Assembly: GCA_013813945.1 (NCBI GenBank)
Contig: JACCQV010000774.1
Span: 1 to 22,390, forward strand
Source: Deltaproteobacteria bacterium
GTDB taxonomy: Bacteria; Myxococcota_A; Polyangia; Haliangiales; Haliangiaceae
Direction of reading: 5' to 3'
Length of the DNA stretch: 22,390 nt
Shown: piece by piece, positions 1 to 7,972 of the stretch
How positions within the stretch are numbered: the stretch's first letter is position 1
Layout: each line of letters opens with the position of its first letter
Program-made: the position numbers and the translations under genes
The notes under the pieces: generated by a model
What the model was told of the DNA's origin: nothing
Seen by the model: only the letters and a program-made list of their open reading frames with translations
Databases searched by the model: none

Positions 1-539
1 GGCTTGATGTCGCGATGGATCACGCCTTGCGCGTGCGCATACGCAGCAGCGTCGATGGCACCGAGCATGGCGGGCACGAGTGCAATTCGATCCCGGGGCG
101 TGGTTGCGGCGGCGACCCGCACACTCAGCGGCTCGCCGTCGATCTTGCGCATGATGTAGAACGGCAGGCCGTGCTGATCGCGACCTGCGTCGAGGATCGG
201 CACGATGCTCGGGTGCTGGAGCCGCGCGGTGATCCGGACCTCGCGCTCGAAGCGCGCGAGATCCTCGTTACCGGTCGCGAGCAGGTGCTTGATCGCGACC
301 GGCCGATCGAGCGCGAGATCCATCGCCTCGACCACGCGGCCCATGCCGCCGCGTCCGAGCTCGGCCTGCTCGTCGAACCGTACGCGCGGCGGGTCGAACA
401 CGGACAGCGCGCGCGTCGGCGCCGGGAGCTCGCCCTCGCTCGCACGATCGGGCACCGTTGCTTGCTCTCCGCATGGCGACGCATCACGCGTGGGCGTGTC
501 GAATCGCCCTCCGGAGGGTCGCGTCGCGTCCTCGCTCAC
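1..539 (-). CDS. Hanks-type serine/threonine protein kinase, N-terminal part (runs off left edge)
   Basis: This is the first 179 codons of a cytoplasmic Ser/Thr protein kinase that transfers phosphate from ATP to protein Ser/Thr residues. The glycine-rich loop LGRGGMGRVVEA is at about residues 61-72, the ATP-anchoring lysine is K84 in VAIK, the helix-C glutamate is E100 in FEREV, and the catalytic loop HRDIK is at 175-179, where the window ends. A polar, Pro/Ser-rich segment of about 50 residues precedes the domain. The start is the GTG at 539-537. It is the only start between the upstream in-frame TGA and the domain. The C-terminal half, including DFG, and any sensor or membrane domain lie outside the window. 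It is transcribed away from the AAA+ operon, so the two may share a control region. The substrate is unknown. Kinase identity is secure from the motifs. Confidence 0.95.
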   Translation of the reverse strand, partial: MSEDATRPSGGRFDTPTRDASPCGEQATVPDRASEGELPAPTRALSVFDPPRVRFDEQAELGRGGMGRVVEAMDLALDRPVAIKHLLATGNEDLARFEREVRITARLQHPSIVPILDAGRDQHGLPFYIMRKIDGEPLSVRVAAATTPRDRIALVPAMLGAIDAAAYAHAQGVIHRDIK

Positions 540-559
540 GGCGCAAGCATACGCTCAGT

Positions 560-580
560 ACGCGACAACACGTGTCGCGT
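560..580. promoter_or_regulatory. Inverted repeat in the kinase/AAA+ divergent promoter region
   Basis: The arms ACGCGACA and TGTCGCGT are perfect 8-base complements around a 5-base spacer (ACACG). The repeat lies in the 82-bp gap between the two divergent starts, 20 bases before the kinase GTG and 41 bases before the AAA+ ATG. This is where a dimeric repressor could control both genes. It could instead be an RNA hairpin in a leader. No sigma-70 boxes could be assigned with confidence in this GC-rich gap. Confidence 0.3.
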
Positions 581-621
581 CGGTCGATCTGCGAGCCAGG
601 ACCGATCTACATTCGCCGCGG

Positions 622-1962
622 ATGGACGATGCGACTCTGCGGTCATTGCTCGAGGCGCTGGCAGCAACGCCAAACAACTCTTCGCTTCGCATCGCGGTGA
701 TCCGCGGATTGCACGCGGCAGGAGATGCGCGCGCGGCGGAGCAGGTCGACGGGCTCGTGCCTTCTGCGCTGAGTCCGGCGGATCGCGCCTTCGTGGCGAC
801 GGTTCTGCTGCGAGCCGGCGTACCGACCCGCGCGCTCGGGTTCCTCGACGGTGAGACCGATCCAGAGGTGTCGATCGTACGGGCACGCGTCCACCACGCG
901 CTCGGAGATCAGACCGCGGCACTGGCCGCCTACGAGTCCGCGGTGAAGGCGAACCCGACCTTCGAGGATCGCGACCTGCGCACGGCGATCGCCGCCAAGG
1001 TCACCGTGCACAATGGCGGCGGAGACGGCATGCGGCTGCGTGTCGTGTCCAACGACGACACGGACAACATCGAGGTCGACCGCCTGCTGCACCCGGAGCA
1101 GCCGGCCGTGACATTCGCCGATGTCGGCGGGCTCGACGAGATCAAGGCGCAGGTCGAGAAGAAGATCATCCTTCCGTTTCAGAAGCCGGCGCTGTTCGCG
1201 AAGTTCAAGAAGAAGCCAGGTGGCGGCATCCTCATGTACGGGCCTCCGGGCTGCGGCAAGACGCTGCTCGCGCGCGCCACGGCCGGCCAGTGCAAGGCGC
1301 AGTTTCTCAACGTCGCGATCGAGGACGTCCTCGACATGTACATCGGCGAGAGCGAGCGCAAGCTCCACGCGCTGTTCGACAAGGCGCGCGCATCGACGCC
1401 ATCGGTCATGTTCTTCGACGAGCTCGAGGCACTCGCCGGCAAGCGCCAGCACACGCGCGAGCTGACCTCGTCCAAGCTCGTCAGCCAGTTCCTCTCGGAG
1501 ATGGACGGCTTCGTGAAGAACAACTCCGGTGTCCTCATCCTCGGCGCGACGAACGTGCCATGGGCGATCGATCCCGCGTTCCGCCGCCCGGGCCGGTTCG
1601 ATCGCGTGCTGTTCGTGCCGCCGCCCGATCGCCCCGCGCGCGCGCAGATCCTCAAGATCTTGCTCACGGGTCGGCCGACCGGTGCCATCGATCACGAGGC
1701 GCTCGCCTCGCGGACGTCGGGGTTCTCGGGTGCGGATCTCGAGAACCTCGTCGATACAGCAGCCGATCGCGCGATCGCTGCGTCGCTCGAGAAGAACACC
1801 GAGATCCCGATCGACCAATCCCACATGACCGCCGCGCTCGGCGAGATCAAGTCGACCACGATCGAGTGGCTGACGACCGCACGCAACTACGCGCGGTACT
1901 CCAATGAAGGCGGTCAGTACGACGAGGTGCTCGACTTCCTCAAGAAGCACGGCAAGTCATGA
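622..1962 (+). CDS. AAA+ ATPase of the Cdc48/FtsH/Vps4-like class with repeat-like N-terminus
   Basis: The 446-residue protein is predicted to be cytoplasmic. Residues 1-130 are helical and TPR-like (for example the stretch with HHALGDQTAALAAYESAVKA) and could bind a partner. The AAA+ module begins near TFADVGGLDEIKAQV. Walker A is GPPGCGKT (207-214), Walker B is VMFFDE (about 262-267), sensor 1 is GATN, and the RRPGRFDR segment supplies the arginine fingers. The C-terminal helical lid contains TSGFSGADLENLV. Such ATPases form hexamers that unfold proteins or remodel complexes. No protease domain is fused, so this is a remodeller or unfoldase. The ATG at 622 is chosen because the upstream frame is Arg/Ser-rich noise over the divergent kinase gene. 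The last codons overlap the next gene by ATGA, so the two are probably co-translated. The precise substrate cannot be deduced. Confidence 0.93.
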   Translation: MDDATLRSLLEALAATPNNSSLRIAVIRGLHAAGDARAAEQVDGLVPSALSPADRAFVATVLLRAGVPTRALGFLDGETDPEVSIVRARVHHALGDQTAALAAYESAVKANPTFEDRDLRTAIAAKVTVHNGGGDGMRLRVVSNDDTDNIEVDRLLHPEQPAVTFADVGGLDEIKAQVEKKIILPFQKPALFAKFKKKPGGGILMYGPPGCGKTLLARATAGQCKAQFLNVAIEDVLDMYIGESERKLHALFDKARASTPSVMFFDELEALAGKRQHTRELTSSKLVSQFLSEMDGFVKNNSGVLILGATNVPWAIDPAFRRPGRFDRVLFVPPPDRPARAQILKILLTGRPTGAIDHEALASRTSGFSGADLENLVDTAADRAIAASLEKNTEIPIDQSHMTAALGEIKSTTIEWLTTARNYARYSNEGGQYDEVLDFLKKHGKS

Positions 1963-2435
1963 GCTACACGATCGCCGACGAGCCTCACGAGACGTCCCTC
2001 GGTGCCTATGTCGTAAACCCGAGCGCACCGCTGCTCGCATCGATGATGTGCGGCGCGTGGATGACCTGGCCCTGGTTCGCGTTCAACGCGATCGCGATGG
2101 GCAGCCCGACCAAGAAGAAGGAGCTGACCCTGTGCGCGATCGCGCTCGGCGGCACCGTGCTCCTGGGCTGGCTCGCGCTCGCGCTCGTCGATGCTGGGTG
2201 GATCCCGCTCGGCACGCCGTTCAAGCTCGCGATGCTCGGGATCTCGACCTGGAAGCTCGCGCTCGCGTACTACATCTCCACCGTCCAATCGCGGACGTTC
2301 CACGTCTACGAGTACTACGGCGGCACGGTCCGGGCGGCAGGCGCGATCATCGGTACCGGCTTCTGGATCAAGGGCATCGTGTTCGCGCTGAGTGATGATC
2401 CGCTGTGGATCATCATCGTCAGCGGAGGCCTGTGA
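1959..2435 (+). CDS. Small polytopic membrane protein of the AAA+ operon
   Basis: The 158-residue protein is not recognised as a named family. It has four or five hydrophobic segments at about residues 24-48, 56-80, 88-108, 123-144 and a short one at 149-158, with a basic loop KKKE at 52-55. It therefore sits in the cytoplasmic membrane. Its ATG overlaps the stop of the AAA+ gene (ATGA), and its own stop is one base before the GTG of the TPR gene, so all three genes are almost certainly one transcript. The likely role is a membrane anchor or channel for the neighbouring ATPase and TPR protein, but this is inferred from context only. Confidence 0.85.
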   Translation: MSYTIADEPHETSLGAYVVNPSAPLLASMMCGAWMTWPWFAFNAIAMGSPTKKKELTLCAIALGGTVLLGWLALALVDAGWIPLGTPFKLAMLGISTWKLALAYYISTVQSRTFHVYEYYGGTVRAAGAIIGTGFWIKGIVFALSDDPLWIIIVSGGL

Positions 2436-2436
2436 C

Positions 2437-3369
2437 GTGGAAGACCGGCAGATCGAGGTCTTGATCGAACAGGCGAACGTCCAGCGCGGCCTGGCCAACT
2501 GGCGCGGTGCGATCGACCTTCTCCAGCGTGCTCTCTCGCTCGATCCGGATCACGCGCAGGCTCACGCGACGCTCGCGCTTGCACTGCTCGGTGCACGCCG
2601 GCTCCCGGGCGCGGGCATCGAGGCGCGCATGGCGCTCGCTCTCGACGGCAACGACAGCTACTGCCACTACGCCGCCGCGCACGTGATGTACGCGGAGCGC
2701 AAGCTCGACGACGCGTGGTCGCACTGCCTCGTCGCGATCGAGACCGACTCCCACGACGCGGACACGCACGTCCTCGGTGCCGCGATCCGCGATCTCCGCG
2801 GCGAGACGACCGAGGCACGCGAGCTGCTCGAGACCGCGCTCGAGCTCGAGCCCGGGCACACCGGCGCCCTCACCAAGCTCGCCCGGATGGAGCTCGAGGC
2901 ACGCAATCACGAAGCTGCCGCCGGCTATGCCGAGCAGGCACTGCGCAGCTCGCCTTCGGACAACGACGCGCACATCGCAGCCGGCCTGATCGATCTCGCG
3001 CGCGGTGATCACGCGAGCGCCGAAGGCCACGCACGGTTCGCACTTGGCCAGGACTCCACCGACCACGACGCGATCCACCTGTGGGCCGCGATCAAGGCAC
3101 ACCGCAGCCCGGTGCTCGGCCTGTGGTGGCGGTTCCACATGTTCGTGTCGATGCGCACCGAGGCCGGCGAGCTCGGGCTACTGATCGGCAGCTTCGTCGT
3201 CGTCGAGATCCTGACGATCCTCGCAGGGCACTTCGACCTCGACCGGGTCAAGTCGATTCTCGACTGGGGCTGGCTCGGGTTCTGCGCGTACACGTGGTTC
3301 GCGCCCGAGCTGTTCAAGCGAATGCTCGCGAACGATCTCGGGACCGTCGTGCTCGATCCCGAGTTCTAG
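2437..3369 (+). CDS. TPR-repeat protein with two C-terminal membrane helices
   Basis: The 310-residue protein has about six degenerate tetratricopeptide repeats over residues 9-220, with the usual Trp/Gly/Ala and Pro spacing (for example NWRGAIDLLQRALSLDPDH and EARELLETALELEPGH). Two hydrophobic helices follow at about 246-264 and 274-292, so the repeats probably face the cytoplasm from a membrane anchor. TPR arrays bind other proteins. The start is the GTG at 2437. It has a GGAGG ribosome-binding site 8 bases upstream and follows the previous stop by one base. An in-frame ATG at 2392 would overlap the previous gene for no reason. Its stop codon shares a CTAG palindrome with the stop of the convergent gene on the other strand. 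It likely scaffolds the AAA+ ATPase and the small membrane protein. That is inference. Confidence 0.88.
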   Translation: MEDRQIEVLIEQANVQRGLANWRGAIDLLQRALSLDPDHAQAHATLALALLGARRLPGAGIEARMALALDGNDSYCHYAAAHVMYAERKLDDAWSHCLVAIETDSHDADTHVLGAAIRDLRGETTEARELLETALELEPGHTGALTKLARMELEARNHEAAAGYAEQALRSSPSDNDAHIAAGLIDLARGDHASAEGHARFALGQDSTDHDAIHLWAAIKAHRSPVLGLWWRFHMFVSMRTEAGELGLLIGSFVVVEILTILAGHFDLDRVKSILDWGWLGFCAYTWFAPELFKRMLANDLGTVVLDPEF

Positions 3370-4202
3370 CGCTCGAACGTGACGATCACCGGGCAGTGAT
3401 CCGAGACGTATTCCTCGTACAGCGGGCAGCGGTCATGCGTGTCGCAGCCAACCTCGGCACAGCCGCCGGCCGCGCGGATCTCGATCGGAGCCAGCGTCGT
3501 CAGAATGTGATCGAGGCGTGACGTCGGGCAGGTGTCGAGACGATCCCAGAACGCACTGCACGCGAGGTTCTCCGTCGCCCATGTCGTTCGCGTCGCCTCG
3601 GCGAGCTGAGCGAGGTCCGCACGGTCCTCGTTGCCTGTGGCATTGAAGTCGCCGAGCACGATCACCTGCGTCCCCGATCGGCTGACCTCCGCGACGATCT
3701 GCCGGAGTGCCGCGTACTGGCGGTGGCGTGTCACGTGGTGCTCGCCGCCCGACTTGAAGTGGATCACGAGCACGTGCAGCGCTTCGTCCGTCGCCCGATG
3801 CCGCAACTCGACGTCGAGCGTCGGCTTGTGTCGGCCGCCGAGCCGCGTCCCGTCATGAACGCGCTTGCGCTTGAAGGCGTACACCCTGCGATCGAACAGC
3901 ACGCCGATCTGATGATCGAACGTGCCATCGGGCGCGTGCTCCGGGATGAAGACCCAGTGATTGCCGAGGCGGCTGCGCGCGGTCGCGGCGAACAGCTCGG
4001 TATCCGTGATCTCCTGGACCGCGACGATGCCCGCATCGAGCGTCGCGATCTCGGCGAACGCGCCGTCGATCTGGCGCTGGTCCTTCGGGAAGTGCTCGAT
4101 GTTGAACGTCGCCGCCCGCCATCGCTCGCTCGGCTCGTCGCGGCAGCGCGCCACCGCGATCAGCGCACCGGCGACGAGGACTGCGATCATCGGCCAGCGC
4201 AC
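3366..4202 (-). CDS. Endonuclease/exonuclease/phosphatase (EEP) family protein, exported
   Basis: The 278-residue protein belongs to the metal-dependent EEP superfamily (DNase I, AP endonuclease and sphingomyelinase type phosphoesterases). The family motifs are in order: FNIEHF with N34, VQEI with metal-binding E64, IHFKSG with H148, GDFNAT with D185 and N187, SRLDHI with D231/H232, and SDHCPV with the catalytic D268/H269. A hydrophobic N-terminus (residues 1-19, MIAVLVAGALIAVA) indicates export or a membrane anchor. Cys20 could be a lipidation site, but an Arg before it makes the lipobox poor. Four further cysteines (C248, C253, C259, C270) could form disulfides, which fits an extracytoplasmic enzyme. 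The substrate, whether nucleic acid, nucleotide or lipid, is open. The gene is monocistronic as seen, convergent with the TPR gene. Confidence 0.92.
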   Translation of the reverse strand: MRWPMIAVLVAGALIAVARCRDEPSERWRAATFNIEHFPKDQRQIDGAFAEIATLDAGIVAVQEITDTELFAATARSRLGNHWVFIPEHAPDGTFDHQIGVLFDRRVYAFKRKRVHDGTRLGGRHKPTLDVELRHRATDEALHVLVIHFKSGGEHHVTRHRQYAALRQIVAEVSRSGTQVIVLGDFNATGNEDRADLAQLAEATRTTWATENLACSAFWDRLDTCPTSRLDHILTTLAPIEIRAAGGCAEVGCDTHDRCPLYEEYVSDHCPVIVTFER

Positions 4203-4353
4203 GCGACAAGCCTAGCGTGCCTGCGACCCGTCGCGGTCCGCGTCCGCGAACCCTGGCCACCCGCCGACATCGGCGGAAATCGGCGCCGGAGGTGCGACTG
4301 CGCGCGAGGCCTGCCCGTCCGGACGGGGGTAACGCGTTGTAACGAAGCTGTGA

Positions 4354-4614
4354 GGGAGCTTCGTCCCGGCACCGGCACCGGTTCCGGCATTTCCCGCGCT
4401 CGGCCCGGGTGCACCCGCGGCCCTCCTCGCTCCGCCTGCGGCGCTGTCGATCGCGGCCCCCGCCGCACTCGCAGCCCCCGCATCGATCGCCTCGCGCGCG
4501 TCGAACCGCCGTCTCGTCGTCGGGATCGCGGCCGGTGGCGTCGTCGCGCTCGGTCTCGCCGCCGCGGCTCTCCTGCTGACGCGCGGCTCGGACGCGGTCA
4601 CGGTCAAGAACGCG
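4354..4614 (+). other. In-frame coding-like extension upstream of the protease ATG, without a usual start codon
   Basis: The reading frame of the protease gene is open back to the TGA at 4351-4353. The predicted peptide is a Pro/Ala-rich linker of about 50 residues followed by SNRRLVVGIAAGG and a hydrophobic helix ending AAALLLTRG. This is a typical juxtamembrane linker plus membrane anchor. No ATG, GTG or TTG occurs in this frame between 4354 and 4615. Either translation starts at a rare codon such as the CTG at 4444, or the true N-terminus has been lost or shifted out of frame. A GAGGGAG purine run at 4352-4358 could be a ribosome-binding site. The other two forward frames here give Arg-rich noise. 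The gap 4203-4353 shows no gene of its own. Confidence 0.6.
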
Positions 4615-6309
4615 ATGGTTCGCGTCACCACCGCGAGTGGTACCGGCGCCGGATTCTTCATCGACGGTCCCGACGGCTACGCGTACGTCGCGACCGCGAA
4701 CCACGTCGTCGATCGCGGCGAGCGCATCCTCGTCGAGCGCGACGTCGGCACGGACAAGCACGCCTTCGTCGAGGCGTACCCGCAGACCGAGATCGTCGCT
4801 TCGGATCCTGATGCCGACCTCGCGATCATCCGGATCAAGAACGTCGAGGCCTCGCGCTTCCAGCGCTTGCCACTCGCGAAGGAGCCGATCAAGGACACCA
4901 AGATTCTCGCCTACGGCTATCCGGGCTCGAGCCTCGCGAAGCACGCAGGCCTGATGTCGAAGGATGGCAAGATCCTCAGCCTCGCCTCGTTCCCCGCGTA
5001 CGACCAGCGCTACAACCGCATCGTCCGCGAGAACGCCGTCGATGGTCTGCTGATCTCCGCCGACATCGAGCCCGGCTTCTCGGGCGGCCCGACCTGCAAC
5101 GAGGCCGGCGAGGTCGTCGGCGTCAACGTCACCAAGGACCGCGCGCACGTCGGCCAGAACGGCGCCGTCAGCGTCGTCGCGCTCAACAAGCTCATGCAGA
5201 CCGTCAAGCCTGCGAGTGTTCGCGCGGAGCCGACGCCCGACGATGTCGTCAAGCTCCTCGAGAAGATCCAGAGCGAGTACCTCCTGCTGCCTCTCGAGGA
5301 GCGCAGCAAGGTTCGCGAGACCGACTTCCTCGCCTCTGCCGATCTCCCGTCGCTTCGCCGTCTCGTCGGCGAGGTCCGCCGTGAAGAGCGCAACACAGAC
5401 ACCAGCTCGTTCGCGAAGTACCAGCTCTCGGGCCAGGCCGCGCTCGGGATGTTCTTCGCGCGCCTCCCCGGCAAGCTCCTCGAGACGTATCGCTCGCCGA
5501 ACACGACCACGCCACTCGCCGCATGCGAGCTGACGACGCAGCACCTGACCAGCTTCCTCGGCGATCTCTCGACCGCCGACAAACGCATGGAGCAGCGCCG
5601 CGCCTCCGCCTACCAGTCGTGTGACGAGCTCGCCGTTCGTCCGCTCGCCTGGGACCTCGTCGCAGCAACGCTGCAGTGGGACGGCCGGGAGAAGGAGTAC
5701 ACGGTCACCAAGCTCGACCGGATGGACGAGGACGAGCAAATCTACCGCGCATCACTGCGCATCTCCGGCGCCTCGAACCTGATCGAGGTCTGGATCGCGA
5801 TCGACCAGCACTCCGCGCGCCTCAAGCTGTTCGACACCACCGATGCCCTCTACGCCATCAAGTCTCCCCGCAGCGTGCCGTCCGGCGCCCTCCAGGGCAC
5901 CTGGTCGATGAAGCGGCCGCGCGTCACCGACGCGATCAACAAGGACGCCGAGATCGAGTCGACAGAGACTCTGTCCGTCTCGATGGGTGACGACCGCAAG
6001 GTCTCTCTCCGCCACGTGATCACCGAGCGCTACTTCGGCGCGGGCAATCACGCGAAGCAGTTCAAGTGCAACCGCAAGGCAACGATCGAGACGGGCCTGC
6101 TGCAGAGCTTCACGGGCACGCTCGACAACGGTGTCGTCGTTGCGCTCCCCGAGAAGACGGCCGAGCCGGTCGGCGCCGACGCCGCGTGGTGCGAGCCGAG
6201 CCAGAAGCCCGATCGCATCGTCGCGGTGAAGCTCCAGGGCGATCAGCTCGTGCTCTACCGCACCGACGGCAATGCGTATCCACAGGCCGTGCAGCTGACG
6301 AAGGAGTAG
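4615..6309 (+). CDS. Trypsin-like (HtrA/S1C-type) serine protease with large C-terminal region
   Basis: From the ATG at 4615 this is 564 residues. The serine protease domain spans about residues 1-185. The triad is visible as H30 (TANHVVD), D68 (DADLAII) and S156 in EPGFSGGP, the usual order for HtrA/DegP-type enzymes. No PDZ domain is apparent. Residues 190-564 match nothing I recognise. They hold a charged helical stretch and beta-rich parts, with cysteines in CELTTQ, SCDEL, KCNRK and WCEPS that may pair. The upstream in-frame membrane helix (see 4354-4614) would anchor the protease with its catalytic domain outside the cytoplasmic membrane. The annotated ATG lies just after that helix, so it is probably not the real N-terminus. 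The role is probably envelope protein quality control or processing, inferred from the fold. Confidence 0.85.
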   Translation: MVRVTTASGTGAGFFIDGPDGYAYVATANHVVDRGERILVERDVGTDKHAFVEAYPQTEIVASDPDADLAIIRIKNVEASRFQRLPLAKEPIKDTKILAYGYPGSSLAKHAGLMSKDGKILSLASFPAYDQRYNRIVRENAVDGLLISADIEPGFSGGPTCNEAGEVVGVNVTKDRAHVGQNGAVSVVALNKLMQTVKPASVRAEPTPDDVVKLLEKIQSEYLLLPLEERSKVRETDFLASADLPSLRRLVGEVRREERNTDTSSFAKYQLSGQAALGMFFARLPGKLLETYRSPNTTTPLAACELTTQHLTSFLGDLSTADKRMEQRRASAYQSCDELAVRPLAWDLVAATLQWDGREKEYTVTKLDRMDEDEQIYRASLRISGASNLIEVWIAIDQHSARLKLFDTTDALYAIKSPRSVPSGALQGTWSMKRPRVTDAINKDAEIESTETLSVSMGDDRKVSLRHVITERYFGAGNHAKQFKCNRKATIETGLLQSFTGTLDNGVVVALPEKTAEPVGADAAWCEPSQKPDRIVAVKLQGDQLVLYRTDGNAYPQAVQLTKE

Positions 6310-6362
6310 TGACCGCGCAGTTCTGGCGCTCCCGGTTGCAGGGTCGTGGTACGTCACGAAGC

Positions 6363-7112
6363 ATGTCGATCCGCACGAGCCTGGTGGCAGCGTCGTTGAT
6401 GGTCCTCGCTTCGGCCGCGCCGGCCGTGGCCGCCGATCACCTCATGAAGGTCGGCGAGGTCATGCTCGCGAATGCCGGCGGCAGTACTGCCGTGCAGTTC
6501 ATCGAGCTCGAGGATCTGCCGGGCGAGCCGTTTCCGGGGCCGCCGTACACCGTCGAGATCTTCAACGCGGCGGGCGCGCTGCAGACCACGTACGCGACGA
6601 CGCTGGGCAACGCGACGGTCACTCGCTACATGCTCGCCACAGCCCAGGCGCGCACGGATTTTGGGTTCACGAGCGGTACGATGCTCACTGCCACGCTGCC
6701 GGCAGATGGCCAGGCGTGCTTCAAGCGAGTCAGCGATTCGCTGCGGATTCACTGCTTCCGCTGGGGCACGATCACCTTGCCGGTGACCGGAACGTTTGGG
6801 ACTGATGCAGGAGCGTCGCCCCCGAACGGCATGTCCGTCCAGCGGGTTTCTGGCACCTACGTCGTCGCGGCGCCGACGCCGAACGCGGCGAACTCCAATG
6901 GCGGGGTCGACATGCCGATGGTCGATGGACCGCCGCAGATCGATGCCGGCGTCATCGACGCACCGGTCGGGACGCCGGATGCACCGGGTGGCAATCCCGG
7001 AACCGGGGACGACGATGACGGCTGCAGCGTCGGCGCGGGCGCCTCGTGGTTCGGGCTCGTGATGCTGGGTCTGCTGCTGGTGCTCGGCCGGTCTGCGCGT
7101 CGTCGTCGCTGA
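6363..7112 (+). CDS. Secreted protein with MYXO-CTERM-like sorting tail
   Basis: The 249-residue protein has a clear Sec signal peptide (residues 1-23, ending APAVAA). The mature part starts MKVGEVMLANAGG..QFIEL, which resembles the start of lamin-tail-like domains, and contains two cysteines that could pair (CFKR and HCFRW). A Pro/Asp/Gly-rich linker (about 185-218) leads to GCSVGAGASW, a hydrophobic helix and the basic end RSARRRR. That tripartite tail (Cys-containing motif, helix, Arg cluster) is the MYXO-CTERM type. In myxobacteria this tail is processed and anchors proteins at the cell surface. The start is the ATG at 6363. The stop abuts the stop of the convergent minus-strand gene. The biochemical function is unknown. 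The surface location is well supported. Confidence 0.85.
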   Translation: MSIRTSLVAASLMVLASAAPAVAADHLMKVGEVMLANAGGSTAVQFIELEDLPGEPFPGPPYTVEIFNAAGALQTTYATTLGNATVTRYMLATAQARTDFGFTSGTMLTATLPADGQACFKRVSDSLRIHCFRWGTITLPVTGTFGTDAGASPPNGMSVQRVSGTYVVAAPTPNAANSNGGVDMPMVDGPPQIDAGVIDAPVGTPDAPGGNPGTGDDDDGCSVGAGASWFGLVMLGLLLVLGRSARRRR

Positions 7113-7292
7113 CTACTTTCGGGGGCTGAGCTTCCACAGCAGGAATCCGACGAGGAGCGCGCCGAACCCGGCAAGCTGGAGGTAGTTGTTGTCGGGGCGG
7201 GTGTTCGTGTAGACCACCCGATACGCCGAGACGAAGAGCGCGGCTCCAGCGGCGAGCATGATCGCGGCGCCGATCACTTTCAATGCGCTCAT
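7113..7292 (-). CDS. 59-residue membrane protein, last gene of the PQQ-protein operon
   Basis: The short protein has two hydrophobic helices (about residues 5-24 and 38-54) joined by a polar loop TNTRPDNN, and a basic end KLSPRK. Its ATG overlaps the stop of the upstream ferric-reductase-like gene (ATGA on the minus strand), so it is translated together with it. It is likely an integral cytoplasmic membrane subunit or accessory protein of the neighbouring haem protein. No family is recognised. Confidence rests on the overlap and on sensible topology. Confidence 0.72.
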   Translation of the reverse strand: MSALKVIGAAIMLAAGAALFVSAYRVVYTNTRPDNNYLQLAGFGALLVGFLLWKLSPRK

Positions 7293-7972
7293 GCGGACTG
7301 CTGCTGCTTTCCGAGCGCCACGTCGGGCGTGCTCACGCGCGCCGGTCGCTCCTTCTTGATCAGCTTCCGTGCGAACAGGCCCATGCGCAGCGCCTGCGCG
7401 CTGATGAACAGGCCGACATAGAGGAAGACATAGGGATCGGGGCGGAGGCTTACGAACTTGAGGTAGATGACCAGAAACCAGGTCCAGAGCGCCTGCATTC
7501 CGATCCAATGCAGCGCTTTCCACCCTGGCATCGAGCGCTGCGCGCGATTGATGCTCGTGACGACCATCAGCACGCTGAGCAAGATCGTGATCGCGGGAAA
7601 GGCGAACTTGCCCGTCATCCAGAACCGACCGAACACGTTGAACTTCACCTGCGCGAGCGGCAGCAGCCACAGGTGCTGGAGAAACCACGCAGCGAACGCG
7701 AGCCCGAAGTAGCGCCGGTTCTTCTGCAACCAACGCGTCGGCTTGCTGTGAAAGACCTCGTTGAGCGGCCGCGCCACGAACGACAGCAAGAAAAACACAA
7801 CACTGACGCGCGCGATGATGTCGAGGAGCCGGACCAGCGCCGGCGGATTGAACACCCAATCACGACGCGCCATGATCACCGCACAGGTGATCAAGGCGGC
7901 GACGAGATTGAGCAACGGGAGGCGTGGCCCGCTGATCCAGTACAGCAGCTTGCTCGACGTCGTCTTGGCCAT
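7289..7972 (-). CDS. Ferric-reductase-like transmembrane protein (MsrQ-like, b-type haem)
   Basis: The 227-residue protein has about six membrane helices. It resembles the ferric reductase transmembrane domain family, whose members hold b-type haem between histidines and carry electrons across the cytoplasmic membrane. The matching segments are NRRYFGLAFAAWFLQHLW, and the VTSINRAQRSMPGWKALHW region, where a histidine follows the family's R..P...WK.LH pattern. No FAD or NAD-binding domain is attached, as in MsrQ. The start ATG directly abuts the stop of the PQQ-type cytochrome gene (no gap), and its end overlaps the 59-residue membrane protein. An electron-transfer link with the cytochrome c/PQQ lipoprotein is a reasonable inference. 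It is not called msrQ because no msrP lies beside it. Confidence 0.8.
   Translation of the reverse strand: MAKTTSSKLLYWISGPRLPLLNLVAALITCAVIMARRDWVFNPPALVRLLDIIARVSVVFFLLSFVARPLNEVFHSKPTRWLQKNRRYFGLAFAAWFLQHLWLLPLAQVKFNVFGRFWMTGKFAFPAITILLSVLMVVTSINRAQRSMPGWKALHWIGMQALWTWFLVIYLKFVSLRPDPYVFLYVGLFISAQALRMGLFARKLIKKERPARVSTPDVALGKQQQSA

Noticed and set aside
15..854. Long open frames on the plus strand over the kinase gene
   Set aside because: They are Arg/Ser-rich shadows of the kinase, which has all its motifs on the minus strand.
4351..4353. TGA before the protease frame as a recoded codon
   Set aside because: A TAA and a TAG lie shortly upstream in the same frame and no redox motif is present.
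3853..5739. 628-residue minus-strand open frame
   Set aside because: It is antisense to the protease and to the EEP gene, rich in Arg/Glu/Asp repeats, with no recognisable domain.
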